The notes: a model not told the origin generated them from the sequence alone. A stretch of DNA of 64,000 nucleotides from Saccopteryx bilineata (GCF_036850765.1 NC_089492.1:163492296-163556295), one strand, 5' to 3'. Positions 1 through 12,326 are shown, counted from the stretch's first letter. Translations and numbers: made by a program.

Positions 1-3000
1 GGATCCTTGCTGCCAACGTGTGACAAGTGTCCCCCTGGCCATCTCCTCCCTCTATCAGAGGCAGCAAGCATAGTGGGGAAGGAGCTAGAATTGCTAAGAA
101 TAGCCATGGTCTCTGGGACTTGATCTTCCCAGGGAGTCAATGGAATTAGAAATGAGATATTAGCTCTAATCAGTCTCATATGTTGGGTGCTTAGCCCCTA
201 GGAAAAGAATTTCTGACTGCAGCTCCTCACCCAGTGGGGGAAATGCATCTGCACCTGTGGCTCTGGCCGGGCCCCCTATTCTGTCCTCTGGAGGGTCCAG
301 GACAAAAGTACCCTTTAGTATATGCTGTCAGTCTGTCATCTGGTCTGATCTGAAGTGGCCAGATTTCTGACTAAGCATCTCCTATGTGGCTTTTCAACAA
401 GTGTCGAAGAATTTCAATGCACACATAGACCCAGACTGAGCCAGGAAGCTGAGCTGGAGGAGAATTTCACACCCTCCCTTTGTCTTGTTTGCTTAGGTTC
501 TTGAGAGGTGACTGTGTTTAAAGAATTAAGCACAGAGTGAGAGGAGGATGAGTTTTTCATTTTGTTTTAACTGTATTTTATACAAATTTAAACCTCTGAA
601 TAACTTGCAAGAATAATCCAATGAACCCCTGTGTGCCCTTCACGTAAATGCACAATTGTCAGCAGTTTTCACTGAGCAGGTGAGTTTCTTAGTACGGTCC
701 CCTGACTACCTCTATCAAAATCACCCCAGACCTCTTGACTCAGGGCCTCCAGCAGCCACTCTCTATACAGTTATCATTTACATGCTGACACCTCTGGATG
801 CCCTCTGGTGAGCCTCACCAGCTCAGGTGTCTATTCATTTGCCCCTTAATTCTTTGTGTTACCAACTCCACCAACTCTGACAAATGGTCAAAATAATGCC
901 ATTTCTTTAGACCCTGCATTATACCTTCAGAAAGTAAACAAGGAGAATAAGCCCCTTTTCTTTTCCTAATATAGCACTTTCATGCTTAGTTACTATGCAC
1001 AACTCTTATTCACAGACCTGCAATGAAAATAAAATCTCATGCTAAGTTTTTGCCAGTTTTTTAATATTTTGTTTAATTTATGATTTGCATTGAAAATTTG
1101 TTTTACAGCCCCAGGCCTGTGCTTAACTAGAAAAGTCCTGTGAATCATTTGAGTGTGAGTGATGGGTGTGAATGCATACACACTCACACAAAACATTAGT
1201 TGAACTTTTAGATGTCAACATTTAAGTATTCCAAAGGGATCAGAGAACAAAGTTAATTTTCTAGAGAGATTCTAAGTTCAGATCAAATCTACAGTGGTTT
1301 ATATTTTGGAATCTGCATTATGTCATTTAAAACAAAGGAACATAAGGAAATAGGTGGGTGAAATGGACAAGGATGGGGCTGAATGGTCAGGTAGTAAACA
1401 GTAAATCAGGAGTTGACACATGAAAATAATGGTCAGGCAGCAGAGTCATGGCCAGGTAAGAGATTACAGCCCACCCCCATAATACTTCTTCAGATTGCTA
1501 ACCTAAACATATTCCTCACAATACCATACACAAGATGGTCCAGAAAATGTGCTTGGCATTTGCTGAATGCTCATGTGAGTGCCATCCCTCAGCTTCATAT
1601 GAAGGCACTCCTGGCACTGTTTTAGGGCTGTTAAAGGGGTCAGAAGACCTGTGAGCCTTCCCCGGGACCCACATTTTATAGTCTCTCCTGTGGCTCCCAT
1701 TGCTCACAGCCACCATGTTGCAAGACCTCAGGAACCACGCTCACTTACACAGTACAACGTGTATGAGTTGTGACCATAGAGCCAGGCACCTGGCAGCTCT
1801 GTGCCCTGGATGCCTTCGGGGAGGACAGTGTGGTCTCTATGAGCACAGCCTCCCAATGCTGAGCAGATAGAAATCTGGTGGTTTACACTGACAGGCGTAG
1901 TGCCTACTCGTTCACAAGCACCAGTCTTCTCCAGTTTCATGCTGCATTTTCAGGGAAACCGAGGGCCCATTTGCCATTAGGGATTCACCCTTCACATCCT
2001 TCCCATTACCTTTTATTCTCAGCATTTCTGCCCTGTTCCCTGAGTATCATAAATGCTCAGGTGATCTGGGACCCTTGCAGTTGAAGACATTCACTTTATC
2101 GAGGTTTTAATGAAAGGTCTTAGAGTTATGGCTCTTGGAGAAATGCAGGATAAATATGATATTTTGGGCACACACTTTTTCAATTATGGGTAGCTCAAAC
2201 CTGGTATTGCTCCTCATCCATCTCAATCTGAAGGCTGATGGGGAGGCTGCCTAACATCTTTGCACACTTAATCTCAAACCCCACTCATGCAGCTTCTAAA
2301 TTTTTTAAGATTAATCAAATCTAAGTCTTGCAAAGTGCACACTCTGATTTATATAGGTTTTGGCAAACAAGCACACCGAGTAAAAACCCTCTTAGTTGGA
2401 AATGACAGCATTAGGAGAATGAGGGCAGGAGAATGGTACCAGGTCACCCTGTTCTGATGAGCCAGTGGCAGCCCCTGGACCTCAGTTAAAGGACCCTAAA
2501 CTTGGTGCTGCGTTTAGGCAGGAGCCTCTAGGTAACAGGGCAAGGGTTGGTGTGATCTTTCATCCTTAGATTTATTTTTGAACTCTGGTCCCCATGAAGG
2601 AAAACCCTAGAAAGTCCAGTCTTGGAGGAAATGGCACCTAGCTGGGCATGGATTCTGTTGCAGCAGCTGGAGGTGGAGGGTGGGAAACGGGAATGAGCTC
2701 TGACATAGGAGCTCATTTCTAGAAAGACAACTAGGGTCCAGGGCTCAAAGGGCCAGTGAATTCAAACTTGATTGAAGCCATTGCTATTCAAGAAGATCCA
2801 ACATCATGAATCAATATGACAGCAACCAGTAGAGGACAGTAATATACAGGCCTGGCATGAATTTGTGATTTTGGGTTACTATTGCATTATAAGCATTTCC
2901 TCACCAATGGTTAACCCTGATCTCAGGCTTAATCTTCAGCAAACACTGGTCTTTGTCAGACTAGCTTCAAGGGTACTTGGGAAGAAAGAACTCTTCCTTT

Positions 3001-3008
3001 TCAACATA
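1..3008. other. Unassigned non-coding DNA
   Basis: No open frame here exceeds about 70 codons and none resembles a known family. I see no convincing tRNA-headed SINE, LTR or simple repeat. The block around 550-700 (a tract on short cells aaatttaaacctctgaataa followed by a description-like degenerate A/T-rich stretch) may be a very old LINE 3' end but is too decayed to call. Confidence 0.5.
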
Positions 3009-3010
3009 TA

Positions 3011-3131
3011 CAGGTTGGGCAAGAGTAGATTTACAGTTGTGTGTAATAATACAATAATTAATAAATAATAATACAAAAATAAATTCTGTTTCACATACTC
3101 ACAACTGTAGACCTATTTTTGCCCACCTCTG
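3011..3131. mobile_element. Mariner-type MITE, 121 bp
   Basis: The ends are imperfect inverted repeats of about 31 bp: the left begins caggttgggcaagagtag and the right, read on the other strand, begins cagaggtgggcaaaaatagg; both run into ctacagttgtg or ttacagttgtg. The element is flanked by TA on both sides (3009-3010 and 3132-3133), the target duplication of the Tc1/mariner superfamily. The centre is A/T-rich with no coding capacity, so it would have depended on a transposase encoded elsewhere. The element resembles short mariner MITEs I recall from other mammals, but family assignment is inference. Confidence 0.8.
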
Positions 3132-3133
3132 TA

Positions 3134-3964
3134 TATCAATGGAGCAGCACCTTCTATGAAGAGAAGAGGGCTTAAAATTAGTGAAATTTAGGAAAATATT
3201 ATTTAAAGTAAATGCCTGGTTTGTATTAATCTGGCACAGGTTAGTCTATATTTTCTTTAACATCTTTTGTAATAAAAGACTATATTCTCTCCACCCATCA
3301 CAGGCACTGAACAATTTTGCTGAAATGACAGAAATATCAGGGTTAAATTGTGCACCTTCGTGGGTAGCGGGCAGCAGGAACTCAGAGCAGAGTTCAACCT
3401 GGGATGCCAGGTGTCTGGCCTGCTTCTGCAAAGTTTGTTACTTTCTGAGAAATAAGATTAGCATACAAAAAATTGCAGGGATCCATAGAAGCCAAATGGT
3501 GAACACCACAGGGATTCAGAGAAACGAGTGATAAATGAGGTTCATGGTCACTGGGAAAAGAAGGAAGGACCCAGAGACAAATAGGAGGCTACTGGCAGGA
3601 AAAGAATGAGAGTGACAGCAATCAGAGAGGCATCGAGTACTCCTGGGGCCCTGGTGAGATGGTCTCCAGCAAGGGACGACAGTGCAGGGGGAGATAGAAA
3701 AGAAGGGGAACTGTTTTAATTTGTAATTTTTCACTTTATCCAGCCCAGAAGGCCACAGGAGACTTAGAAAGATCTCAGACCCACTCTGAAACTTTAGGTC
3801 CACTCAAGGGCAAAGTTGAGAAAACCAAATGATTTCATTGAGCGTTCAGGTATGGTCATTGAATATCAGTTAGTAAAACAAAGTGGCTTTTGCCTAGAAT
3901 TTGGTTGAGGCTGGCCACCTTCTGCATTTATCCTCTGAAATTTTCATGTTGCCCTATCCTTAAC
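3134..3964. other. Unassigned non-coding DNA
   Basis: No recognisable repeat or gene. Two overlapping open frames of 60-116 codons (3181-3531 plus, 3516-3803 minus) have no family resemblance and are judged chance. Confidence 0.45.
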
Positions 3965-4180
3965 AGCAGCAACAATAATACTAATAAGTACACTTTTACT
4001 GCATGTGCCAGGCACTGTTTTATGCTCATTCAGTGTATTCATTCCTCATGTCATCTGGGTGAAGGGATCCTACAAGTAGGATTCCCTTTATAGATGAGGA
4101 AACTAGGGCACAGATATTACAATCACAGCCTCTCAGAAGTTACCAATAGGGTGAGTCCTGTGTGTGATAAGGGCAAGGCC
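3965..4180 (+). repeat. MIR SINE relic
   Basis: Degenerate match to the MIR 3' half in order: catgtgccaggcactgtttt, then a region like the cattcctcatgtcatctggg block, then agatgaggaaactagggcac. Very old tRNA-derived mammalian SINE; not active. Confidence 0.6.
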
Positions 4181-4429
4181 AAGTTCACAGGTGCATTGGT
4201 TTTACCTTTACTTCTTAATATCACTTCTTTTAGGTACTTTGAGTCATCTTGGAATAAATATTTGAAACTGGTACCTGGTCAAGCATCACTTCTTTCCTGG
4301 CACGGTTGAGGATTTTTGGTGTTGAGCTGCAAGCTGCCAACCTTCCCACACTGGATTTTGCATTCCACAATTGGAATTGGCTCTATCCAGGTGCTGTTTA
4401 CCTGGGCACACTCTACAAGGTAGAGCTTC

Positions 4430-4818
4430 TTCTTCTTTTTTTTTTTTTTTATTAAGTGAGAGGTGAGGAGTGAGAGACAGACTCCTGCATACACCCCGAC
4501 CAGGATACATCCAGCAAGCCCACTAGGGGGCAATGCTCTGCTCATCTAAAGCCACTGCTCCTTCGCTGGGCATTGAGCTATTTAAGCACCTGAGGTGAAG
4601 CAACAGAGCCATCCTCAGCACCTGGGGCCAACTTGCACAGACTGAGCCATGGCTGTGGGAGGGGAAGAGAGAGAGAGAAGAGAAAAAGAGAGAAAGAAAG
4701 AAACGGGAGGGCTGGAGAAGCAGATGATCACTTCTCCTGTGTGCCCTGACCAGGAATCAAACCCAGAACTTCGACATGCAGGGCCAACACTCTACCGTTG
4801 AGCCAATTGGCCAGGACC
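4430..4818 (-). mobile_element. Long bat tRNA-derived SINE (type 1), older copy
   Basis: Read on the minus strand it has a tRNA-like head, a body with the cleft ctgcttctcc segment and a terminal tail that appears as the T-run at 4437-4451. The pol III B box is degenerate (from gatt..tgg). The 15-bp target duplication acaaggtagagcttc (4415-4429) and acaagatagaacttc (4819-4833) agrees at 13 of 15 positions, so this copy is not recent. Confidence 0.85.
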
Positions 4819-5155
4819 ACAAGATAGAACTTCAAAACACATATGCTCTTTGACCAGATGTGAAACTTCAATTGCCATACTTTACAGTACTCTTCATGTA
4901 ATTATATTAGATCTTTAAATAATGTTAGTCTCTTGAATTTCACTGTGTGTTGACTATGAGCAAAGCATTGTGGATGCTATCAAGGACACAGTGATGACTA
5001 AGAAAAGAGCTCTGACCTCATTCACAATGCTCTGGGGGTAGGCAGAATATGTGTGCAAAGAATTATAACACAAAGTCAAGCAAATGGCAGAGTGTTGGAG
5101 CTGGGCTTGATTCTGGTCTTTGCCACATATTGGACTTATAAATTGTGTGATTTTA

Positions 5156-5487
5156 TTATATTATTATTATTTTAGCAAGAGAGAGACAAACAGAAAGGAA
5201 GAGAGATGAGAAGTATCAACTCGTAGTTGCAGCACTTTAGTTGTCCATTGATTGCTTTCTCATATGTGCCTTGACTGGGGGCTCCAGCTAAGCCAGTGAC
5301 CCCATGCTCAAGCCAGCGACCTTGGGCTTCAAGGCAGCGACCTTGAGCTTCAAGGCAGCTCCATGGGGTCATGTCTGTGATCGCACACTCAAGCCAGTGA
5401 CCCTGTGTTCAAGCTGGCAACCTCAGGGTTTCAAACCTGGATCCTCAGTGTCCCAAGTCAATGTTCTATCCACCGTGCCACCATCTA
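5156..5487 (-). mobile_element. Bat tRNA-derived SINE (type 3)
   Basis: Minus-strand copy of the type whose head is gcctgaccaggcggtggcgc; the body contains the cgtcaaggcacatatgag and aactacgagttgatacttct blocks. An internal short duplication (cttgggcttcaaggcagcga then cttgagcttcaaggcagc) marks this copy. Flanked by an 11-bp perfect duplication gtgtgatttta at 5145-5155 and 5488-5498. Confidence 0.88.
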
Positions 5488-5720
5488 GTGTGATTTTAGG
5501 GTAAATCATGTGACTGCACTGAGCTCAATTTGCTAATTTGTACAATAGAAAAAAACTATCTAGCAGGATTGTTGTGATAATTAAATATTTTGATAAATAC
5601 ATTGTAGAAACCTGCTTATCTGTAAATGGTCTTGCAGGCTTTGTACCATTCAGGGCTATTTAAAGCTAACTGATGTGTCAGCCAATATTGAAAGAGCAGT
5701 TTTAAAAATGAAACACTATA

Positions 5721-6061
5721 GCCTGACCAGGCAGTGGTGCAGTGGATAGAGCGTCGGACTGGGATGCAGAGGACCCAGGTTCAAGACCCCGAGGTCGCCA
5801 GCTTGAGCGCGGGCTCATCTGGTTTGAACAAAAAGCTCACCAGCTTCGAACCAAGGTTGCTGGCTCAAGCAAGGGGTTACTTAGTCTGCTGAAGACCCGC
5901 GGTCAAGGCACATATGAGAAAGCAATCAATGAACTAAGGTGTTGCAACGTGCAATGAAAAACTAATGATTGATGCTTCTCATCTCTCCGTTCCTATCTGT
6001 CTGTCCTTGTCTATCCCTCTCCCTGACTCTCTCTCTGTAAAAAAAAAAAAAAAAAAAAAAG
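5721..6061 (+). mobile_element. Bat tRNA-derived SINE (type 3), young copy
   Basis: Full-length plus-strand copy from gcctgaccaggcagtggtgc to a run of about 20 A. Split pol III promoter visible: A box near tggtgcagtgg and B box ggttcaagacc. Exact 13-bp target duplication atgaaacactata at 5708-5720 and 6062-6074 indicates L1-driven insertion with little later decay. Confidence 0.93.
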
Positions 6062-6102
6062 ATGAAACACTATAACTCCATATTTATCTGTGGGACCTAG
6101 TA

Positions 6103-6115
6103 AAAATTTCCTTTT
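6103..6115. repeat. Left half of L1-2 target-site duplication
   Basis: aaaatttcctttt here pairs with aaaatttctttt at 20090-20101 (one extra C). The two halves are 14 kb apart because L1-1 later landed in the L1-2 tail. Confidence 0.65.
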
Positions 6116-6278
6116 ATATATATATTTATTTATTAAATTTAATGCAGTGACATTGATAAATTAGGGTACATATGTTGAGAGAAAACATCTCTAGATTATT
6201 TTGACATTTGATTGTGCTGTATACCCCTCCCCCAAAGTTAAATCGTCTTCTGTCACCTTCTATCTGGTTTTCTTTGTG

Positions 6279-6344
6279 CCCCTCCCCTCCCCCAACCCTT
6301 CTCTCCTTCTTCACCTCATCCCCCTCCCCCCACTCCCCACCCCT
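6279..6344 (-). other. G-rich polypurine tract of L1-1 3' UTR
   Basis: On the minus strand this is a run of G3-G6 blocks separated by one to a few A (on the plus strand cccctcccctcccccaaccc and following). Such a tract, able to form G-quadruplex, is a conserved feature of mammalian L1 3' UTRs. Confidence 0.7.
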
Positions 6345-6407
6345 GTTGCCATCACATTCTCGTTCATGTCTCTGAGTCTCATTTTTATGTCCCTTCTATG
6401 TATGGAT

Positions 6408-9400
6408 TCATCTTAGTTTTTTTTCTGATTTACTTATTTCACTCCGTATAATGTTGTCAAGGTCCATCCATGTTATTGTAAATGATCCGATGTCATCATT
6501 TCTTATGGCTGAGTAGTATTCCATAGTATATATGTACCAAAGCTTTTTAATCCACTCATCCTGTGACGGATACTTGGGCTGTTTCCAGATGTTCGCTATT
6601 GTGAACAATGCTGCCACAAACATGGGGGTGCATTTCTCCTTTTGGAGCCATTCTATGGTGTCCTTGGGGTATATTCCTAAAAGTGGGATAGCTGGGTCAA
6701 AGGGCAGTTCGATTTTCAATTTTTTGAGGAATCTTCATACTGTTTTCCACAGTGGCTGCACCAGTCTGCATTCCCACCAGCAGTGCAGGAGGGTTCCCTT
6801 TTCTCCACATCCTCGCCAGCACTTATTCTGTGTAGTTTTGTTGATAAGCGCCATTCTGACTGGTGTGAGGTGATATCTCAATGTGGTTTTAGTTTGCATT
6901 TCTCTAATGATTAGTGATGTTGAGCATTTTTTCATATGCCTATTGGCCATCTGTATGTCCTCTTTGGAGAAGTGTCTATTCATCTCTTTTTCCCATTTTT
7001 TGATTGGGTTGTTTGTCTTCCTGGTGTTGAGTTTTACAAGTTCTTTATAAATTTTGGTTATTAACCCCTTATCAGACGTATTGTCAAATATATTCTCCCA
7101 TTGTGTAGTTTGTCTTTTTATTCTGTTCTTGTTGTCTTTAGCTGTGCAAAAGCTTTTTAGTTTGATATAGTCCCATTTGTTTATCCTGTCTTTTATTTCA
7201 CTTCCCCATGGAGATAAATCAGCAAATATATTGCTCCGACAGATGTCCGAGAGCTTACTGCCTATGTTTTCTTCTAAGATGCTTATGGTTTCACGGCCTA
7301 CATTTAAGTCTTTTATCCATTTTGAGTTTATTTTTGTGAGTGGTGTAAGTTGGTGGTCTAGTTTCATTTTTTTGCAGGTAGCTGTCCAATTTTCCCAACA
7401 CCATTTGTTAAAGAGGCTGTCTTTACTCCATTGTATTTCCTTACCTCCTTTGTCAAATATCAGCTGTCCATAGAACTGTGGGTTTATTTCTGGGTTCTCT
7501 GTTCTGTTCCATTGATCTATATGCCTGTTCTTATGCCAGTACCAGGCTGTTTTGAGTACAACGGCCTCGTAGTATAACTTGATATCAGGAAGTGTGATAC
7601 CTCCCACTTTATTCTTCTTTTTTAAGATTGCTGAGGCTATTCGTGTTCTCTTTTGGTTCCATATAAATTTTTGGAATATGTGTTCTATATCTCTGAAGTA
7701 TGTCATTGGTATTTTAATTGGTATTGCATTGAATTTATAGATTGCTTTGGGTAATATAGACATTTTAATGATGTTTATTCTTCCTAACCATGAGCACGGT
7801 ATATGCTTCCACTTGTTTGTATCTTCCTTGATTTCTTTTATCAATGCTTTGTAATTTTCCGAGTACAAGTCTTTAGTCTCCTTGGTTAAGTTTATTCCTA
7901 GGTACTTTATTTTTTTGGTTGTAATTGTGAAGGGGATTGTTTCCTTAATTTCTCTTTCTGACTGTTCATTGTTGGTGTATAAAAATGCCTCTGATTTCTG
8001 AGTATTGATTTTATATCCTGCCACTTTGCTGAATTCATTTATCAGGTCCAGTAGCTTTTTGACTGAGACTTTAGGGTTTTCTATATACAATATCATATCA
8101 TCTGCAAATAATGATAGTTTTGCTTCTTCTTTTCCAACTCGAATGCCTTTTATTTTTCCTTCTTGTCTGATTGCTGTTGCTAGGACTTCCAGGACCATGT
8201 TAAATAAGAGTGGTGAAAGGGGGCACCCCTGCCTTGTTCCTGATCTTATGGGTATTGCTTTTAATTTTTACCCATTGAGTATGATGTTGGTTGTGGGTTT
8301 CTCATAGATGGCTTTTATCATGTTGAGGTATGTTCCCTGTATTCCCACTTTGCTGAGAGTTTTGATCATGAATGGGTGCTGGATTTTATCAAATGCTTTT
8401 TCTGCATCTATTGAAATTATCATATGGTTTTTCTCCTTCTTTTTGTTTATGTGATGAATCACATTGATTGATTTACGAATATTGTACCAGCCTTGCCTCC
8501 CCAGAATAAATCCCACTTGATCATGGTGTATGATTTTTTCTATATATTGTTGGATCTGGTTTGCTAATATTTTGTTGAGGATTTTAGCATCTATATTCAT
8601 CAGAGATATTGGCCTATAATTTTCTTTCTTTGTGTTGTCTTTGCCTGGTTTTGGAATCAGAATTATCCTCGCCTCATAAAAGGAGCTTGGAAGGCTTCCT
8701 TCCTCTTGAATTTTTTGAAATAGTTTGAGAAGGATAGGAGTTAGTTCTTCTTTGAATATTTGGTAGAATTTACTTGTGAAGCCATCGGGCCCTGGACTTT
8801 TCTTTGTTGGGAGTTTTTTGATAACTGTTTCTATCTCATTTGTGGTAATTGGTCTGTTTAGGGTTTCTGATTCTTCCAGATTGATTTTTAGAAGATTGTA
8901 TGTTTCAAGGAATTTGTCCATTTCATTTAGGTTGTCTAGTTTTTTGGCATACAGTTCTTCATAGTATTTTCTTACAATATTTTGTATTTCTGTTGTGTCA
9001 GTTGTTATTTCTCCTCTCTCATTTCTAATTTTATTTGAGTCCTCTCTCTCTTTTTCTTGGTGAGTCTACTTACAGGTTCATCAATCTTGTTTACCTTTTT
9101 GAAGAACCAGCTCCTAGTTTCATTGATACTCTGTATTGTTTCTTTAGCCTCTATCTCATTTATTTCTGCTCTGATCTTTATTATTTCCTTCCTTCTACTA
9201 CATTTGGGCTTTACTTGCTGTTCTTTTTCTAATTCTTTTAGATGCAGGGTTAAGTTGTTTATTTGAGCTTTTTCTAGCTTCTGAAAGTGTGCCTGTAGTG
9301 CTATGAACTTCCCTCTCGGCACTGCTTTCGCTGTGTCCCATAAATTTTGAGTTGTTGTATGCTCATTGTCATTCGTTTCTAGGAATTTTTTTATTTCTTC

Positions 9401-10201
9401 TTTGATCTCATTTTTTTACCCATTCATTATTTAACACCCTGCTATTTAGTTTTCATGTGTTTGAGAATTTTTGAGCTTTTCTGTTGTGATTCATTTCTAG
9501 GTTCATGCTGTTGTGATTGGAGAAAGTGCTTGATATGATTTCAATCTTCTTAAATTTGTTGAGAGCACTTTTGTGCCCTAACATGTGGTCTATCCTAGAG
9601 AATGTACCATGAGCACTTGAAAAGAATGTATATTCTGCTGCTTTAGGGTGAAAGTTTCTGAAGATATCTATTAAATCGAATTGATCTAGTGTTTCCAATA
9701 AGTCTGCTCTTTCTTTGTTAATTTTCTTTCTTGAGGATCTATCTAGTGATGTTAGTGGGGTATTGAAATCCCCTACTATTATAGTATTGCTGTTGATCTC
9801 GCCCTTTAAATCCATCAAAGTCTGCTTTATATATTTGGGTGCTCTTATATTAGGTGCATAGATATTTATAATAGTTATATCTTCCTGTTGGATTACTCCC
9901 TTTATCATTATGTAGTGGCCTTCTTTATCTCTCACTATATCCTTTGTTTTAAAGTCCAATTTGTCTGATATAAGTATTGCTACCCCTGCTTTTTTTTTTC
10001 ATTTCCGTTTGCATGAAATGTTTTTTTCCATCCTTTTACCTTCAATCTATATGTGTCTTTTTTTCTAAGGTGTGTCTCTTGTAGACAACATATGTATGGG
10101 TCCTGTTTTCTTATCCATGCAGCTACCCTATATCTTTTGATTGGATCATTTAGTCCATTTACATTTAAGGTTATTATTGATATGTAGTTGTTTATTGCCA
10201 T
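6408..10201 (-). pseudogene. L1-1 ORF2 (endonuclease / reverse transcriptase), broken
   Basis: Encodes the L1 replication protein: N-terminal apurinic-type endonuclease, central reverse transcriptase, C-terminal Cys-rich segment; normal length is about 1,270 codons and the interval fits. The start at 10201 gives MAINNYISIITLNVNGLN, the usual first endonuclease motif, and LQETH carries the catalytic Glu (residue 42). GDFNT is present near 9800 and the reverse transcriptase FADD box near 8095-8109 is intact. Lesions: a frameshift in an A-run near 9990; a stop at 9453; a frame change before 9322 and back by 8921; in-frame stops at 8268 (after NIILNG) and near 6732 (Trp to stop). The endonuclease SDH triad reads SNH. 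Not translatable. Confidence 0.92.
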
Positions 10202-10258
10202 TTTCTTCTTTAAAGGTGTATTCCTTTTTTGCTATATTCTTTTCCCACTTTGATCTGT

Positions 10259-11151
10259 TTACAACAGGCCCCTTAACATTTCCTGCAGCATTGGTTTCGT
10301 TGTAATGAATTCCTTGAGTTGTTTTTTGTCTGGGAAGCTTTTTATTTCTCCTTCAATTTTAAACGATAGCCTTGCTGGATAAAGTAGTCTTGGTTGTAGG
10401 TTCTTGTTCTGCATTACTTTGAATATTTCTTGCCATTCCCTTCTGGCCTCAAGTGTTTCTGTTGAGATGTCGAATGTCATCCTTATAGGGGCTCCTTTGT
10501 AGAAGATAACTTTTTTTTCTCTTGCAGCTTTTAATATTTTCTCTTTATCACTTAGCTTTGGTATTTTAATTATGATGTGTCTTGGAGTAGGTTTCTTTGG
10601 GTTTCTCTTTAATGGAGTCCTCTGTGCTTCTTGGACTTGTGAGAGTTTCTCTTGCGTTAATTTAGGCAAGTTTTCAGCTATGATATGATTGAACAACATC
10701 TCTATTCCTTGTTCCTTTTCCTTTCTTCAGGAAACCCTATGATACGGATGTTATTTCTCTTCATGTTGTCACAGAGCTCTCTAAGAGTTTCCTCTGACTT
10801 TTTGAGTCTCTTTTCTCTTTTCTTCTCTGCTTTCATGCCTTCATTCCAGTTGTCCTCTAACTCGCTGATTCGATCCTCTGCTCTATCTATCCTGTTTTTA
10901 ATTCCTTCCATTGTGGTCTTTATTTCTGATATTGTATTTGTCATCTCCGACTGATTCATTTTTATACTTGCTATTTCTTTATTTAGGTGTTCATAGTGAC
11001 CATCCATTGTTGTTCTAAGATCCCTAAGCATCCTTACAATCATTATTTTGAACTCTGCATCTGGAAGTTTGATTATTTCCATATCACTCAGTTCATCTCC
11101 TGAAGGTGTCACTTGTGGTTTCATTTGGATTGCACTTTTTTGTCTTCTCAT
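10259..11151 (-). pseudogene. L1-1 ORF1 (RNA-binding chaperone), one frameshift
   Basis: ORF1 protein of L1 forms trimers that coat L1 RNA. The first piece (11151-10702, 149 codons) holds a long heptad-rich coiled coil from about residue 45 to 125 and the start of the RNA-recognition fold (NNIRIIGFPEE). The second piece (10699-10259, 146 codons) continues with the rest of that fold and the C-terminal domain (KPTPRHIIIK, ILKAAREK, RREWQEIF). A single small indel near 10718 separates them, placing the second piece in another frame. Otherwise the gene is complete, so the lesion may be recent. ORF2 begins 57 nt downstream. Confidence 0.9.
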
Positions 11152-12083
11152 TGTGTTTGGGTGTTTTATTTGTAGAGTTGGTTGAGTCTAGGCTTGGTGT
11201 TGTCTGCCTCCAGTTTTAGGTTGTGTTATTTCTAGGTCTTCTTGGGTTGGTATCAGCTGTTATCTGTAATCCACTTTCGGATTTGGCCAGCCTTGAAGTC
11301 TTGATTTGTTTGTTTTCTTAACAGGTGATAGTCTTATTTACTGATCTCAGCAGCAGGCTTCCTTGAAACTGTATTCAGGAATGCGATGGGTGTAACCTGA
11401 GACTCTGAAGGCCTTTTTAGCCAGCTAATTTCACTGGGGGCAGGGTGTTTTCTCAGCTTCGGTAGGGGGAGGTGTATCTCAGATCTCCATGGAGACCTGA
11501 GTTACTGTCCCTCCTCCCCACTTCTTGTTTTCAAGTGCAGAAGTGCACACAGTGCAGCTGTGTCTTGTTGCACTGATTAGAGCTGGATAGATGTCCGGAG
11601 ATCTCTGATCCGGAAGCACTTCAGCTCTGTTTTGTGAAAGGTTCAGTCCCTCCCCCAGCTATGGCCGCCTCCAGCACAGATGAGTCAGCTTTTTTAGTTC
11701 GTTTCCTGCATTCCTTAGCCCCTCACAATCTGTCCCTCTCCCTGTCCTTTCCACTTGGGAGATAAGCTAGTATTGTTAACACATCTCGCTCCCTGGTCGC
11801 CAGGTAACTGGCTGTGAGCAGTAGTTTCTGTTCTTTTCCCTATGTGAGATCCCCTCTGGGCTCTCAGCCTCAACCCCCCACTCCGTTCCTGTAAGCAGAG
11901 GAGATTCAGGCATTCCTTACCAGAATTATTGTGGCTTCTTCTTTGCTCCTTGGTTTTTGAGAGCTGTTCTTGCAGTTCAGAGTTGGATTTTCATGCTGAT
12001 TTTTCCTAAATTGATTTGTATTCCAGTTTGGTGGTGAGACCTGGGCGTCTGTGTGTCCGCCTACTCCACTGCCATCTTGGACC
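11152..12083 (-). promoter_or_regulatory. L1-1 5' UTR / internal promoter, non-monomeric
   Basis: About 930 nt of unique, moderately G/C-rich sequence from the element's 5' end to the ORF1 start. I see no tandem monomers, unlike L1-2. The first bases contain CAAGATGGC (plus strand gccatcttgg, 12071-12080), the YY1-type site that sets the L1 start in primates; its role here is inferred. Confidence 0.75.
12071..12080 (-). promoter_or_regulatory. YY1-type site at the L1-1 5' end
   Basis: CCAAGATGGC on the minus strand within a few bases of the element's 5' end, the same placement as the start-site YY1 motif of human L1. Confidence 0.6.
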
Positions 12084-12248
12084 AATTTTTTTAAATAATT
12101 TTATTTTTTTAATGGGGCAACATCAATAAATCAGGATACCTATATTCAAAGACAACATGTCCAGGCTATCTTGTCATTCAATTATGTTGCATACCCATCA
12201 CCCAAAGTCAGATTGACCTCTGTAACCTTCTATCTAGTTTTCTTTGTG

Positions 12249-12280
12249 CCCCTCCCCATCCCCCTTTCCTTCTCCCCCCT
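12249..12280 (-). other. G-rich tract of L1-2 3' UTR
   Basis: Short run of C blocks on the plus strand (cccctccccatccccctttc), equivalent to the longer G-rich tract at 61972-62015 in L1-3. Confidence 0.6.
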
Positions 12281-12326
12281 ACCACCATATCCACCACACT
12301 CTTATCAATGTCTCTTAGTCTCACTT

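Larger units (their letters stand above)
6116..12083 (-). mobile_element. Full-length LINE-1, copy L1-1
   Basis: Complete L1 of about 6.0 kb on the minus strand. Order in its own sense: 5' UTR (12083 to 11152), ORF1 (11151-10259), a 57-nt spacer, ORF2 (10201-6408), 3' UTR with a G-rich tract, and a short A/T tail at about 6116-6140. The 5' end starts CCAAGATGGCAGTGG as in many mammalian L1s. Both ORFs are broken. It differs from L1-2 and L1-3 in ORF1, in the 5' UTR and in the short spacer, so it is another subfamily. Its left end and the 3' end of L1-2 abut, and outer flanks match as an L1-2 duplication, so it appears to have inserted into the L1-2 tail; its own duplication would be pure A/T and cannot be resolved. 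Confidence 0.93.

Noticed and set aside
1..6. BamHI site exactly at the window start
   Set aside because: Could reflect a clone end but a single six-base site proves nothing.
5721..5800. tRNA-like heads with A and B boxes (here and in every SINE)
   Set aside because: They lack a proper acceptor-stem closure and run into SINE bodies with A-tails and target duplications; not tRNA genes.
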